Of a stretch of 64,000 nucleotides of DNA, positions 34,276 through 45,853 are shown in pieces. Position numbers and translations under genes: made by a program. Positions within the stretch are counted from its first letter, which is position 1. Every line of letters starts with the position of its first letter. The notes beneath the pieces were generated by a model that ran no database searches, had not been told where the DNA came from, and worked only from the letters and a program-made list of their open reading frames with translations. This DNA comes from Mixophyes australis (lineage: Eukaryota; Chordata; Amphibia; Anura; Limnodynastidae), in contig JAVHZZ010000001.1 in NCBI GenBank assembly GCA_036250195.1, forward strand, positions 394,316,283 to 394,380,282, given 5' to 3'.

Positions 34276-35477
34276 TGTGAGGATACCACCCTTAGCTGGG
34301 ATGGAAGTTACCCTCTGTGGGATTCAACTCACTCGGGTAGACCAGGATATATCCAAAATAAGACTTTATTACGACAGCACAACACCACAAGACGTTCACA
34401 CGTTACAGGGTAAATGGTAGCACGTATCCTCCAGCAGCCTCCTGCAGTCAGCACTCCAAAGTCATAATCTCTGTCCCTTTCAGGGTCTTATCCTCCCGCA
34501 ATATTACCACTACCGTTTAGCAAAACAGTTATGGTGTCTCCTAGCCTGGGTTACTAGCTCACACCAACCCTGTCCTGGTAGGGTTCCCTCCAGCGGCACC
34601 ACAGTGCCTGGCCCAGAGTCCTTTTCACTGATGTCTTCTACACCAGGATCCTCCAAACTAGCCTCGCTCCCCTGGCATTCTCCTCCCCCTATATTATTTT
34701 CTCTGTACCCAGGAAGTAGGGTCCCATGTCTCAAACCTCCCCTTTACAGAAGGGGCCTCCCAGTCAACAATTTAGCTGCTAGACATACTGTCCCTGTTAC
34801 CTTGATTAGACAATAGAATGGCTTGACTCAATTAGCTGTTTTGGCTGTATACAATACACATGGGGTTACAATAGTACATCAAGGAATGACACTGCACGCT
34901 TACATGGAACAATAAGACTTTTGACACATTATATCAGCAGGGTTACACAATATAAGTCTGTGATACCTTTTGATACAATTACATTTATATTGACACATAT
35001 TGATACATTTCCCCATGCTATTTCAACCAATATATTACTGTGGAGGCACATTGCATATGAGTAGAAGTTCTAACCTCGTTACCTCTCAGGTTATCTGTTG
35101 ACCTAGCTAATTAACATGGGCTGCCAGCTAGTTAACTCAGACATTGTTCTGATTACAAACCTCATTTCAGCTGCACCCCATACAATACACATTTGAGACA
35201 AATGGTAATTACATTAGCTAGCACAAGCAAAATGACTGCTGTTGTTCTGATATTTTCACACAGTATGGCAATATTGTTTCTATTTATACTACATACAATA
35301 TCACAGGTAATAGTATGGGCAAAATGTATCCAATAACATGAAATAATAATACACATAATACACCAATGCTCTGGTGTATATACTTAGACTGGGCCAAGGA
35401 TTAAAAAGTACAATAAACCGTGAGAAACGGGTGATGAATACAAAGTTCTCAGTCCAGTAGTACCCCGTTTCCTCACA
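34276..35477 (-). repeat. 5' LTR of element 1
   Basis: 1202 bp with intact TGTGAGGA/TCCTCACA ends. A 64-residue sense frame (35162-35356, starting MCIIISCYW) is present, as in all four LTRs. Confidence 0.92.
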
Positions 35478-35654
35478 CCCTATTATATGGATTTGGGGCC
35501 CTCTGCACTGTAGAACAGCTACATGTGTTATGAGACTGGATCACAGTCCTCCCAACCCTCACAAAATATTTGTTGAGCTCCTTCTATTACACATTTGGGT
35601 AGAGTACATCTCCTTTAATGACCCCCCCTACCTGCTTCATTGACTGAATATTAT

Positions 35655-35887
35655 GGGTTTCCTCCGGGTGCTCCGGTTTCCTCCCACACGCCAAAAAACA
35701 TATTGTTAGGTTAATTGGCTGATATCAAATTGACCCTAGTGTGTGTCTGTCTGGCTGTGTGTGTGATAGGGAATTTATGTAAATAAATGTAAGCTCCAAT
35801 GTAGCAGGGACTAATGTGAATAACAAATATCCTCTATACAGAGCTGCGGAATTAGTGGCGCAATATAAATGATGATGATAATGATTG
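35655..35887 (+). mobile_element. 5'-truncated V-SINE
   Basis: It begins inside the central block (GGGTTTCCTCCGGGTGCTCC) and ends GCGCAATATAAATGATGATG. The tRNA head is missing, as expected from incomplete reverse transcription. Confidence 0.8.
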
Positions 35888-36515
35888 ATGAGAGAAGGCA
35901 GGAAAAGTAAGTGGAGTGTGAAAGTGGGATCCACAACACACACATTTACCAGGTATGTATACCCAAAACCCACAGCATAACCTACAGCATTAACACTTAA
36001 CAAAATATTATTAGTGTGTTTGTTTAATTGCCATGTTTTCAAGCATTTTATGACATGAATGATTCTTTTTAAAAATGTTTAAAGTTGTAGCAGTGTTTTT
36101 ACTTTTTCCACTTTGAACTTTTCTATAATAACCATCTTGGTCTGCACTCCTGCAAATGGTCATGAGGAACATTTGCATCTAATTTTTTACCAAACACTAT
36201 AGTGGGAAAACTGTTCAATTGCAGGTGAATGTGGTAGATGACCCCCAGCTGCACTATTTACTATTTCCCTGACATCACTAAAGTTTCAAACATGCATGCC
36301 AAAAGCTTTCTGTCCTGGCTGTTTCAGACTTCAGTTATGTGAAGCAAATGATGTTGCTGGGCATGCAGTCCGTACACCACATTTCCCTAAAATTGAAGTG
36401 ATTTCCCTTGGAAAATATTGTAAACAATCAGCAGCATAGAGTGATAATATAGAATATCATAGAAAGTATCTAACTAAATAAAGAAATCAGATTGTTTGAG
36501 ATGAAATGACTGTTA
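35888..36515. other. Stretch without recognised genes
   Basis: Nothing supported; ends with TTA (36513-36515), the target duplication of the next MITE. Confidence 0.45.
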
Positions 36516-36954
36516 GGCTGGGTAGACACTGTACAAAATTTCTCCCAATGCGATATCCTTAACAATTTTATCAACGATTAGGAAAACAAAACAACAACAA
36601 AAAAAATCCCAATCAGCCGATTCATGTGTACACACTAAACACAATTTACACAATTTACCTTCAGATCTGTGCTTTTTATCTGTCATAAAGATCGTGACTC
36701 TGCACACTCCATTGAGATCTATGGACACGGCTGGTGCTGAGTACATACATACACACTGCAGTATTGGAATAACATTGTTCCATTGTTGAATGACATTTTT
36801 AAACATGTTTAAAAATCAAATGATACAATGTGGTTTAGAACAATATTCATTAATTGTTGCAGTGTACACACTAATGCGATTTCTGGCCAAAAGGTCGTTT
36901 ATTAGTTTGATTGGCTTGATAATCAGTGGAAAACACTGTAGTGTGTACCCAGCC
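36516..36954. mobile_element. PIF/Harbinger-type MITE (family C)
   Basis: Ends GGCTGGGTAGACACTGT and AGTGTGTACCCAGCC are inverted repeats, flanked by TTA on both sides. A TWA trinucleotide duplication with GG-starting ends is the Harbinger pattern. The interior is non-coding; a worn relative is at 25868-26354. Confidence 0.75.
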
Positions 36955-37353
36955 TTAGGGTCTGAGAATATTAGCTTGCTACATTTTAAATTTTAATGAA
37001 AGTGTAGTTTGTGTGTAACATTCCTCCTAGCCTATCTACTTGTAAACTAGAAATTAAGTATCAATTTGGTTTGAACATACAGTAGAGTTGGCCACATTCC
37101 ACTCTTTTGCTTAGTTACAACAATAGAACTTTGGTGTTTTGTCAGAACCATGTTGCAAAATAATTAACGGATTATGATGACCTCTTTTTAAGCTGTGATA
37201 CAGTAGATTGCCACTGCATCACAGAGAAAACCTATTTGCACCTTTTAATAAATTGTAATGTCAGCACAATAAATGCTGACATCATTTTATCTCTGAGTGA
37301 TTTTACTGGACAGTATTTCCCCTAACCTTACTAAGATTTGTTTATGGCAAATA

Positions 37354-38031
37354 GGGCCTGATTCAAGTCTGAACACAATTTGCATGTGAGCTTTGTTTTA
37401 AAAAGAGAACTCAATTTGAGCATAGTTCCAACTGTATTCAAATCCAAGCGTATCTCAATATATGTTTTGATTTAGGTGGGAGAACACTCTACTTAAACAG
37501 TACTTGCAGTATGCGCACATGCAGATGTACATTAAAAGGTCATATCAGAACGCATGAAAAAAAATTGCATTATAGCATAGAACAAAGAACAGCTTTTAAT
37601 AGTATAGTCATTTATAGGAATATATTTTATAAACTTTTTTATAATTGTTTTTACATTAAACGCACAAATAAAATTGCTTGCAATGTATACATGTTCTGTG
37701 CTAGCTAGTGGCATGCATACATGTACTTTTTAAATCAAAGCGTATGCCGTGTCTGTTATTACTATCAGTCGGCATCTACACCTGACCAGCAGTGGGTGCA
37801 AATGAGGAGGCTAAACCCAAGCCTTTTTATGACAAACCCTCTACTATTGGCTACGGTAGTCTGCCCCTTCCCTTCCCCCCCATTCTGGCTGTCAAGTTGT
37901 GTCACTTTCGTTCAGACATGATTGCATGCAATTGCATTCATTGGCGTAAGGTCCATTCCTGAGCATGTGCAGAGCTGTTTAATACTACATACACTATGCA
38001 AATGGATGTACACTGAAAATGAATCAGGCCC
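37354..38031. mobile_element. Family-D MITE (GGGCCTGATTCAAG ends)
   Basis: Starts GGGCCTGATTCAAGTCTG and ends AAAATGAATCAGGCCC. The interior is unlike family A. An old interrupted relative is at 15640-16430. Short frames inside (37511-37921) are not supported as genes. Confidence 0.65.
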
Positions 38032-38294
38032 GTAGTGTCCACTGCTGAGGCACAGCAGTTCAGTATGGCTGATAGAAACCTTCTTGATGGCAAGTTTAAT
38101 TATTAACTGTGAGAGTGCCAAGAAGCTGCAATAGCTGCCCAAGCACCCCCATACAATCCCCGTTAGGTTAGCAGACATAACCCCCAAATGAAGAAGGAGC
38201 TAAGATTTTCTAGTTATAATAATAAATAAAACTAATAAAAACTAACTTGTGTTTTTGGTGGACGGCATAAAAAATGATGTGCCAGATATTTATA

Positions 38295-38611
38295 TCATCA
38301 GTTATTTATATAGTGCCACTAATTCCGCTGTACAGAGAACTCACTCACATCAGTCCCTGCCCCTTTGGAGCTTACAGTCTAAATTCCCTAACATACATAC
38401 ACACACAGAGACTAGGGTCAATTTTGATAGCAGCCAATTAAACTATTAGTATGTTTTTGGAGTGTGGGAGGAAACCGGAGCACCCGGAGGAAACCCACGC
38501 AAACACGGGGAGAACATACAAACTCCACACAGATAAGGCCATGGTCAGGAATCAAACTCATGACACCAGTGCTGTGCGGCAGAAGTGCTAACCACTAGGC
38601 CTCTGTACTGC
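38295..38611 (-). mobile_element. V-SINE, minus strand
   Basis: Read on the minus strand it has the tRNA-like head (box B-like GAGTTTGATTCC), the central block (CGTGGGTTTCCTCCGGGTGC) and the tail GCACTATATAAATAACTGAT. The head is somewhat decayed. Confidence 0.85.
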
Positions 38612-39804
38612 TAACTCCTCATGTCCTTATGGTGCTTTATCCAGCTGGGGTAATATGACACTGTGTCTCCGGGGATCTTCCTGACCAAGCCTGCAGTGCT
38701 TCCCGAAGGCAAAGTAATGGGCCATATCCTACCATTTTCTGTCAAGGTTGTTGCTGATGGTATAAACAATAGATTTATGTTGTGTATTTTTTTAACTGCA
38801 ATTACTTTTACAGAACTGAAGCATCAGGTTATATTTGTATACATTATATATTTGGATCTATGAAGAGGTTACAATTCTATAGCACTCTATAGCACTCAAT
38901 GACATCCATGACATTTGTTTTTTTAGATTTGTGCTTTTTTTTAACAAATATGTCTTAAAATATATAAAGCTTATATATCTTGCAGTACATATTTTAGATT
39001 TAATTTGAAGAGTTAGAAATGTGTCAAATACTTGTTGATAGAATGAAAACACTCCATACCTATCTCTAGCTATATTTTTAAAAGCATATTCTGCACCAAA
39101 GATTTTCTTTTTGTTACATTTGTCATCCAGTGAGTAATGAGCTGTTATTTTGAAATAAATAGAAACATCAGAGTTTCTGGAACTAGAATGGGGTCACTCA
39201 GTGATCAGCAAACAGAGGGAAATTGGTTTACAGGAATTTTGTGCTGAATTCTAGTTATTGTTTTTTCCTAATCTTCCCTCCTGTTCACATTAAAACAAAA
39301 CACGTATGTGGCTGAAATCATCTGCCGATTTTTCAATACAGCATAGAGATATCCAATATTGTAGATGAATTTTAGAAATGTCATTTCCCACATTTCTTGG
39401 CAACTGTTTTTTACAGTATGTGTGACATTAACGACAATGCCAACAGTGCTAATTATTATTTTAGATTATACACTGGTGGATGAGCATTTCCTACGACACA
39501 TGGTGTTGATGATTACTTAACGATAATGGTATCCATTGCCATGTTATAGATTTTTTATAATTTATTAACCTTTTTTATATAGCGACAGTATATTCCACAG
39601 TACATTGCAACAGTATTATTCCATGATACTTTACCTACACGTTTCTTGTGCACATTGTGATTGTTTTCATGAAGAACTGTAGCTCCCATGGTTTTGTTGT
39701 GTCACTATGATTTTTAAATTTATCATGTTAAAATTATAATAAAACTTTAACTCTTTCATGATTGGACATACTTTATACAGCCTACATTATATATAATACT
39801 CTAT
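38612..39804. other. AT-rich stretch without genes
   Basis: No supported feature; a few short frames without motifs. Confidence 0.5.
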
Positions 39805-40030
39805 GGGGGGTATTCAATTGTCAGCAACTTTTTTTTTTTGACTGAGTTAAGTCATTTTAACAATGTTTTTTATCATTTTCGTGCGGATTAACTTTACCCG
39901 CAATTCAATTCCATTTTTAACGCTACGTTTTTTTTCATGAAACGGTCCTCTTGCGCTCCAGTAGTAGGTATTGAAAGTATTGAAAGTATAGAGTGTGCGA
40001 GAGGCAGCCGTGTTAAAAGCTATTCAATTG
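39805..40030. repeat. Family-B MITE, right end missing
   Basis: Starts GGGGGGTATTCAATTGTC, the family end. The interior drifts and no matching CAATTGAATACCC end follows; it fades out near a second TATTCAATTG at about 40020. Confidence 0.45.
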
Positions 40031-40239
40031 TTTTTTTATGTGGTGGGTAAAACAGGAAATATGCACCTCCTTGGGGTGTGTTAAAAATAAAAACCTCTGA
40101 AAAGTATTTGAAATCATGTAATAATGTGGAAAAAAAGTTAAACTTATGTTTATCACTAATGCCTAACTTCTGTAAGTTGATTTTCTTGTGAAAAAATAAT
40201 GAAATAAAATAAACATAAAAAAAAAAAATCAAAAAATCA

Positions 40240-40282
40240 CTAATCTAATATATAAATGTCTAGTGGCGTGTGTTAGTCTGTC

Positions 40283-40317
<35 letters not shown>

Positions 40318-40420
40318 AAAAAATAAAACCAAGCTGCAGCGCCACCTGCTGGGCAGAGTTATACACTGACCTACTAAATTCTTAGTGTGTGTGGAAATTT
40401 TTTTTCAGAAAGGCCCAAAT
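40240..40420 (+). repeat. Helitron-like start with (TG)n
   Basis: TCTAATATATAAATGTCTAG is followed by GTTAGTCTGTCTGTCTG and a (TG)15 tract (about 40286-40316). This resembles the start at 6199. The element end was not found. Confidence 0.25.
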
Positions 40421-40664
40421 GCATGACAAGAAACTTTTTAACACCTTAAGTAGCTTGATTTGACTAGAATGCATGAGTATCATGCATGGGTTAACTTGTT
40501 AATTATATTTATGTATGTTTTTGGTACAAATATGAATGTAGTAATATATTGAGCGCAAGCATATTTATTTTTTGGTTTTGTCTCAAAATATTGCCTTGTG
40601 TTGTCTTTGCAGCTGCCCATCAAGCCTATTTAAGGCACATTTGGGTGTGGCTTACAAACCAGCC

Positions 40665-41380
40665 TTTGCTATATATCAGCCCCTATACCTGAGAGGTAAG
40701 TGCATCTGATTTTAACTGCATTTTAATGGTGTTTGAATCTTATAGGACAGTATAGGACCTGCATTGAATGAGGTGCCCTTGACACTGGGATGCAGGCTTA
40801 AATGTTTTGACCAAAACATGAATTAATACCTCATGCTTTCATTTTTGCTAGATACACACATATATGTAGTGCTAAGGATAAGCACTGAGAACAACTTTCT
40901 TTTTCTTCACTTTAGGTATATATGAGGAAGCTTGTACTGGAGCATGTGGCTATTACATTTCGCTTCTAATTTGCCATCTGATCTGCAAAACTTTAAATTG
41001 AATTAACAATTTGCTGTGTTGTTCAATATACCGTTAGTGTGGACATGTCCTTCTCTGTATTTGGAACTATCGTAAAATATGTTTGCACAAATATTGCTTG
41101 TTCCACCACGATATCAAAGTTATGCTACTGTGAGTACTAAAACGATATGTGACTTATATCGAGACTTCTTTTTGGCAAGAACTTTCTTTTACTAAGATAT
41201 TCTATGGTACCATTCGATCTTTGGAAGGATTCAATATTTAATTATCATTATAGGTGCACCTATACTCTGCTTTGGTTCCTTATATACAGATGGCTGTTTT
41301 GTATTGTATTGATATGGCATATTGAGTAGTGATACTACATTTGAATACATATATATTTGTTTTCAATAAATATTCATTGA
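40665..41380 (+). other. Non-coding transcription-unit-like stretch with a consensus intron
   Basis: In order: TATATATC (about 40671), donor GAGAG|GTAAGTG at 40695/40696, a long pyrimidine run and acceptor CTTCACTTTAG| at 40915, then AATAAA at 41375. The intron would be 220 bp. No frame over 60 codons spans it. It may be the leader of a retroelement or an unspliced non-coding gene; repeat origin seems more likely. Confidence 0.3.
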
Positions 41381-41689
41381 TTTTATGATCCACATTGTAA
41401 TATCCGTTCTTTGGTGACTTGAGGATCCATTGCAATTTGTTTGGTATCTACAGAAAACAGCACTGTAACAGATCAGTATTGGCTGAATATTCTAATGCCT
41501 ATTGTAAGAGTTCTTTCTTATGGATATTTTAAGGTTAGATGTCAGGACTTATTACGGGGGAATGGGGGAGTGTATGGTAAGTTTTATTTTGTATGAGTTG
41601 AAGATAAACAAATTTGTAAAATTCTAAACTCCATCGATCTTTTCTAGAGCACCCTTTAACCTTTACCATTAGTTTACAGATTTTTAATT

Positions 41690-41768
41690 TATTCCAGTAC
41701 AGTACTATTATTATTGTACTGCAGGTCATTCTATATATAAATAAATGGTGATGATCATGATGATGATT
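41690..41768 (+). repeat. Short LINE/SINE tail fragment
   Basis: TATATATAAATAAATGGTGATGATCATGATGATG matches the shared tail of the LINE and SINEs but nothing upstream can be aligned by eye. Confidence 0.5.
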
Positions 41769-42767
41769 CTCCATTCCTTTTATATATATATATGGTGCAC
41801 TGAAGATGAGGCAGGCATATCGGTAATCTTTATACCAGATGTAGAGCCCACCTGCAGAGCCAAGCAAGTGGCAAAGTTCAGACACACAAGCTGAGGTTAC
41901 ATCAGCAAAACGTAGTGTAGACACTCAGCAAGAATCTGCAGAAAGGTGCACAAGATGTAGTAGGCAGAATTCCTATGCCATATATAGAGTTCAGGAAAGA
42001 CTGAGAAGCAAACTTCAAGCACATGATCTGAGTCTAGGTCAGCAAAATGTGTCTTAGACACTTAGCATGAATCTGTAGAAAGGGGCACTAAAATGACGCA
42101 GGCATAATACTTATACCAGATACAGAATTCAGCTGAGAGACAAAGTTCTGACACAAGATGAGTCTAGGTCAACAAAATTTAGAAGAGGGATTCAACACAT
42201 ACAGTAAAAGTAAAGCACACAGCCTGACCTATACTGTGTGTTAAACATCATATTAAGTAGCACAGAAAAGTCAAATATCTAATACAACTTGTACAAACCA
42301 CCCATATATTTTACTTTTCCAAATAAATAAATGTTATGCAAGTATAGAGAAGTACAGATGAGTATATTATAGGACACATTTACCTGCAGGTGGTAGCAGT
42401 GTAAAGTTGGTTTCCTGGCACACAAGTGGTGATATGTGTCAATGACAGAGTGCCAGAAAGCTGGCATTTACAGTGCCTGCTATGTGTCTGCTATGTTCAG
42501 GGCAAACAGAGTGCTAGGTACGGCTATGGTCCAGGAAGCACCTATTTTACTAGCCTGAATGTGATTAAAAGGCCAGGTAAGGTGCCTTGTATTCCTGTTA
42601 CAATATTTATATGACCACAGCTTGAAATCAGTGGGAAAGAACAATCAACAAGTAGATGCCCATTGTATATGGACCACAACACTTTCTAATTTCTAAACTT
42701 TCTAATTTGGCCATCTACTGGGATGATTTTCTGATGGGTCACTTAGGGTTGGCAACCTGGTTACAAC
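41769..42767. other. Stretch without recognised genes
   Basis: Contains loosely repeated words (GCAGAAAGGTGCAC..., TCTAGGTCAGCAAAA at about 41880-42180) that suggest an old tandem duplication of about 135 bases. The last 8 bases are the duplication GTTACAAC of the next element. Confidence 0.4.
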
Positions 42768-42823
42768 TAGAGATGGTGGGTCCGGTTCCCCGAGAACCGA
42801 ACCCACCCGAAATTCAGTATCCG

Positions 42824-42849
42824 AGTACCGAGCTGAGTAGCTCGGTACT
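42824..42849. promoter_or_regulatory. Subterminal hairpin of hAT copy 2
   Basis: AGTACCGAGCT and AGCTCGGTACT pair around GAGT. The arms equal those in copy 1; the loop differs. Confidence 0.7.
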
Positions 42850-42918
42850 CTCCCGCCCGTTCCGAATCCAAATCGAGGCTGAACGTCATTGTGACGTCGT
42901 CGGATCTCGTGGCTCAGT

Positions 42919-42945
42919 TCTCGCGATACTTCAAGATTATAAATA
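42919..42945 (+). promoter_or_regulatory. Promoter module of hAT copy 2
   Basis: TCTCGCGATA (42919-42928), 9 bases, then TATAAATA (42938-42945), identical in spacing to copy 1. Confidence 0.6.
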
Positions 42946-43113
42946 CCTGCCTCCACAGCAATCCATCGCCATTTGACAGAGGGAGAGAGCAGGGTGTAGT
43001 CACAGGCTGATTAGAGCAGGGACAGAGAATACAATATTCTTATTCCAATTGCTGTAACAAAAATCGCTAGAGAAGAGAGGAGGATAGAGGTTTATTTTAT
43101 TTTTGTAATATTT

Positions 43114-43513
43114 GGCACTCCCCAGTGCTTTTGGGGTGTCCCCCATAATTGTGCATGAATATTTCTGGCTGTCAAAAGTCATATCTGTCATCAGTATCTA
43201 CCAAATAATTTTTAGCACTCCTCAGTGCTTTTGGGGTGTCCCCCATAATTGTGCATAAATATTTCTGGCTGTCAAAAGTCATTTCTGTCAGCAGTATCTA
43301 CCAAATAATTTTTAGCACTCCTCAGTGCTTTTGGGGTGTCCCCCATAATTGTGCATAAATATTTCTGGCTGTCAAAAGTCATATCTGTCAGCAGTATCTA
43401 CCAAATAATTTTAGCACTCCTCAGTGCTTTTGGGGTGTCCCCCATAATTGTGCATAAATATTTCTGGCTGTCAAAAGTCATATTTGTCAGCAGTATCTTA
43501 CCAAATAATTTTT
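43114..43513. repeat. About four 100-bp tandem units in hAT copy 2
   Basis: GCACTCC(T/C)CAGTGCTTTTGG recurs at 43115, 43215, 43315 and 43414. The unit is the copy-1 monomer in the other orientation, with one single-base deletion. Confidence 0.93.
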
Positions 43514-43539
43514 ACCACTACAAGTGCTTTGCGCTCAGA

Positions 43540-43920
43540 ATGGATTCAAAGCAGTCCACATATGATCAGAATGAGCAACCAGGTTCTGTCACCAGTCCTG
43601 ATGTTAGTGTTCCCAGTACGTCATCTGGGCAAGGCGATGTCAAACTTCACAGTGTTTCGAAATCAGTCCAAAAAACCAAAACCCCCAAAAAATTGACTGT
43701 GTTGAAGCGAAAAAGAAGTGTTACTGAGCAAAAGTTAAGTGCCGATAAAAAAAAAATTGCCAACATGCCATCTACACACGCAGTGGCAAAGAGAGAATGA
43801 GGCCTTCACCTTTGGCTATTAGTGGCAGATCCAAAAATGTTACAGAGTCTACAAGTGGTGCACAACTACTGTTACGCATCAAAGCCGAGCTGCAAGATAA
43901 CAGTAAGGCATTAGAGGTTT
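43540..43920 (+). pseudogene. hAT-family ORF in copy 2, frameshifted and truncated
   Basis: The natural start MDSKQSTYD is at 43540. The open frame extends upstream into the 100-bp units only by chance. It carries KRKRSVTEQKLSADKKKIANMP and then loses one T (about 43770) compared with copies 1 and 3, giving a stop at 43800. The second part (RPSPLAISGRS, LLRIKAELQDNS) continues in another frame to about 43920, where the acidic C-terminal part is deleted. Confidence 0.6.
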
Positions 43921-44202
43921 GACTGTATAATTTGCAGACAAGTGTTCACATTAAGGACGGCCTACCAGGGATTAAACTGTTTTTTTCATAATTTATTAGC
44001 TTAAGAATTACTTGACTTATCTAAGAAACTGGAGGAGCACTAAATTAGGTTATTTTAGACCAAAAATTTTTTATTTTTTTCAAAAATAGCAAAACAAAAC
44101 CAAACAAAACCAAAACCAAAACCAAAACACGCAAGGTAATCCAGATCCAAAAACAAAACTAAAACCAAAACACGGGGATCAGTGACCATCTCTAGTTACA
44201 AC

Positions 44203-44811
44203 TGACAACAATTTTTTATAAAGACTGTTTTTTCCATTTCATACCGGAAATTATCTCCTAGTCTATTGAGGTGATAAATACATTTGATCACAGTTCTCCA
44301 ATGTGTGTTCTAAGTTATGCAGAACTGAAGAATTCAGAAAGAAGCAATAGTGTGTACTGTACATCAACTTATGTGGTCTTTATCCTTTGTTTATACTAGT
44401 TTTATGGAAAAAAGTTTATTTTGTAAAATAAACTAAAAAAACCCACAGTTTTAAGTAACTTTAAGAAAGAGACAAATGAAAAAATGTTTAATTACTAGTA
44501 CTGTAGATAGAAAACATTGGATATGTTGCATCCTGTATTGGTCAAAGATATTCAAGAATCAATCCCTATACCTTACTCTGTATATTGCTGTTTTTCACTA
44601 TTCTATTTATCTTGCCATTTATCCTGTACTTACCTCTTAAAAATATATACCAAGGTTTATTCTTGAAAAAAAATATGAGCATAAGCTGCACATAAAATTA
44701 TCTATAGTATAAAGCCTTCAAATAAGTGATACCATCTCTATTTAAAGAAATAAATATTTGTTTTTTGAACCTGTGGTCCTAAAATCTCAAATTTTAATAA
44801 ACTTTAACTAA

Positions 44812-44878
<67 letters not shown>

Positions 44879-45013
44879 CGCACAGGTAAATTAAGCAAGA
44901 ACTTCTAACATTTGTCTGTAAAACATAGAATAAGTGACCCCTAACAGTATCAAGTCAATGAAAACCATTGAATACAACATGTAGAGTTAAGTGATCATGA
45001 GATAAACACTCAA
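44203..45013. other. AT-rich stretch with a (TA)n microsatellite
   Basis: About 30 TA units at 44811-44872; nothing else recognised. Confidence 0.6.
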
Positions 45014-45315
45014 GGCCTCAGTCAGGAGAATAAAGCATAAAAAAGGAGTAACTTTGCACCTGGGCAAAACCATATTGCATTCATTGGAGGGGGAGGTAAA
45101 TGTAAAATTTGGGGACACATTTATAATTGTGGTAGGGCATGTCCTAAATAAACTTTAAATTTCAGTGTAAAAATAAAGTATTTGTGTGCTAGATGAACAA
45201 ACAGCCAGCGTTTAACTTATGTGCCAAATAATAAACTAATTTGCACCACTTGCATTGTAACATGGTTTGTTCTGGAGAACATTTACTCGTTTTTTTGCCT
45301 TAATGACTCAGGCCC
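45014..45315. mobile_element. Family-A MITE
   Basis: Starts AGGCCTCAGTCAGG (worn) and ends AATGACTCAGGCCC, with the interior in reverse orientation (TTTGCACCTGGGCAAAACC, GGGCATGTCCTAAAT). Confidence 0.65.
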
Positions 45316-45513
45316 TGTGAGATATACTTAAAATACTAGCCTCAGGATCAAGACTTCCCAGATATGAATATAAGGTATTCATTTTATATTCTGGCTACAA
45401 CATGTAAATGTTGCTTCCTCTCAACTCTGGATATGATAGAATTGAAAGGGTACTTGATATGGGAAACTCCTTGTGCATGGTTGAGCTGAACAATAGATTC
45501 TCAATCCAGCTCT

Positions 45514-45853
45514 ATCATCATCATCATCATCATCATTTATTTATATAGCGCCACTGATTCCGCAGCGCTGTACAGAGAACTCATTCACATCAGTCCCTGC
45601 CCCATTGGAGCTTACAGTCTAAATTCCCTAATATAGACACACACAGACAGAGAGACTAGGGTCAATTTGTTAGCAGACAAAAACCACACTCCAGAAACCT
45701 ATGTTTTTGGAGTGTGGGAGAAACCGGAGCAAACCCACGCAAACACGGGGAGAACATACAAAATTCCCAGAGATAAGGCCATGCACGGGAATTGAACTCA
45801 TGACCCCAGTGCTGTGAGGCAGAAGTGCTAACCACTTAGCCACCGTGCTGCCC
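45514..45853 (-). mobile_element. V-SINE, minus strand, full length
   Basis: The minus strand starts GGGCAGCACGGTGGCTAAG with boxes A and B and ends GGCGCTATATAAATAAATGA and (TGA)n. AGCTCT lies on both sides as a short target duplication. Confidence 0.88.

Larger units (their letters stand above)
30857..35477 (-). mobile_element. LTR retrotransposon 1, Ty3/gypsy-like, polymerase-less (4.6 kb)
   Basis: Two 1202-bp LTRs (30857-32058 and 34276-35477) start and end TGTGAGGA...TCCTCACA. By eye they differ at one base (the end at 32055 is A). A perfect 5-bp duplication CCCTA flanks the element. Read on the minus strand: 5' LTR, a primer-binding-like start TTTGGTGGCAAGCAGTGGG (34275 downwards), one ORF (34107-32074), a polypurine tract (32075-32059) and the 3' LTR. 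The internal part is only 2217 bp. No reverse transcriptase, RNase H or integrase core is present, so movement must have used enzymes made elsewhere. Element 2 is a near-identical relative in the opposite orientation. Confidence 0.92.
42768..44194 (+). mobile_element. hAT-like non-autonomous element, copy 2 (1.4 kb)
   Basis: Ends TAGAGATGG and CCATCTCTA are flanked by a perfect 8-bp duplication GTTACAAC (42760-42767 and 44195-44202). Order on the plus strand: two hairpins, inverted TGACG pair (42883-42897), promoter, leader, about four 100-bp units, broken ORF and GTTTTGG-type subterminal repeats (here as CCAAAAC). It is copy 1 in miniature: fewer units, no second array and a shortened ORF. 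Confidence 0.87.

Noticed and set aside
43336..43539. Upstream extension of the ORF in hAT copy 2
   Set aside because: This part translates the 100-bp tandem units and is absent from the ORF of copy 1; the shared start is the ATG at 43540.
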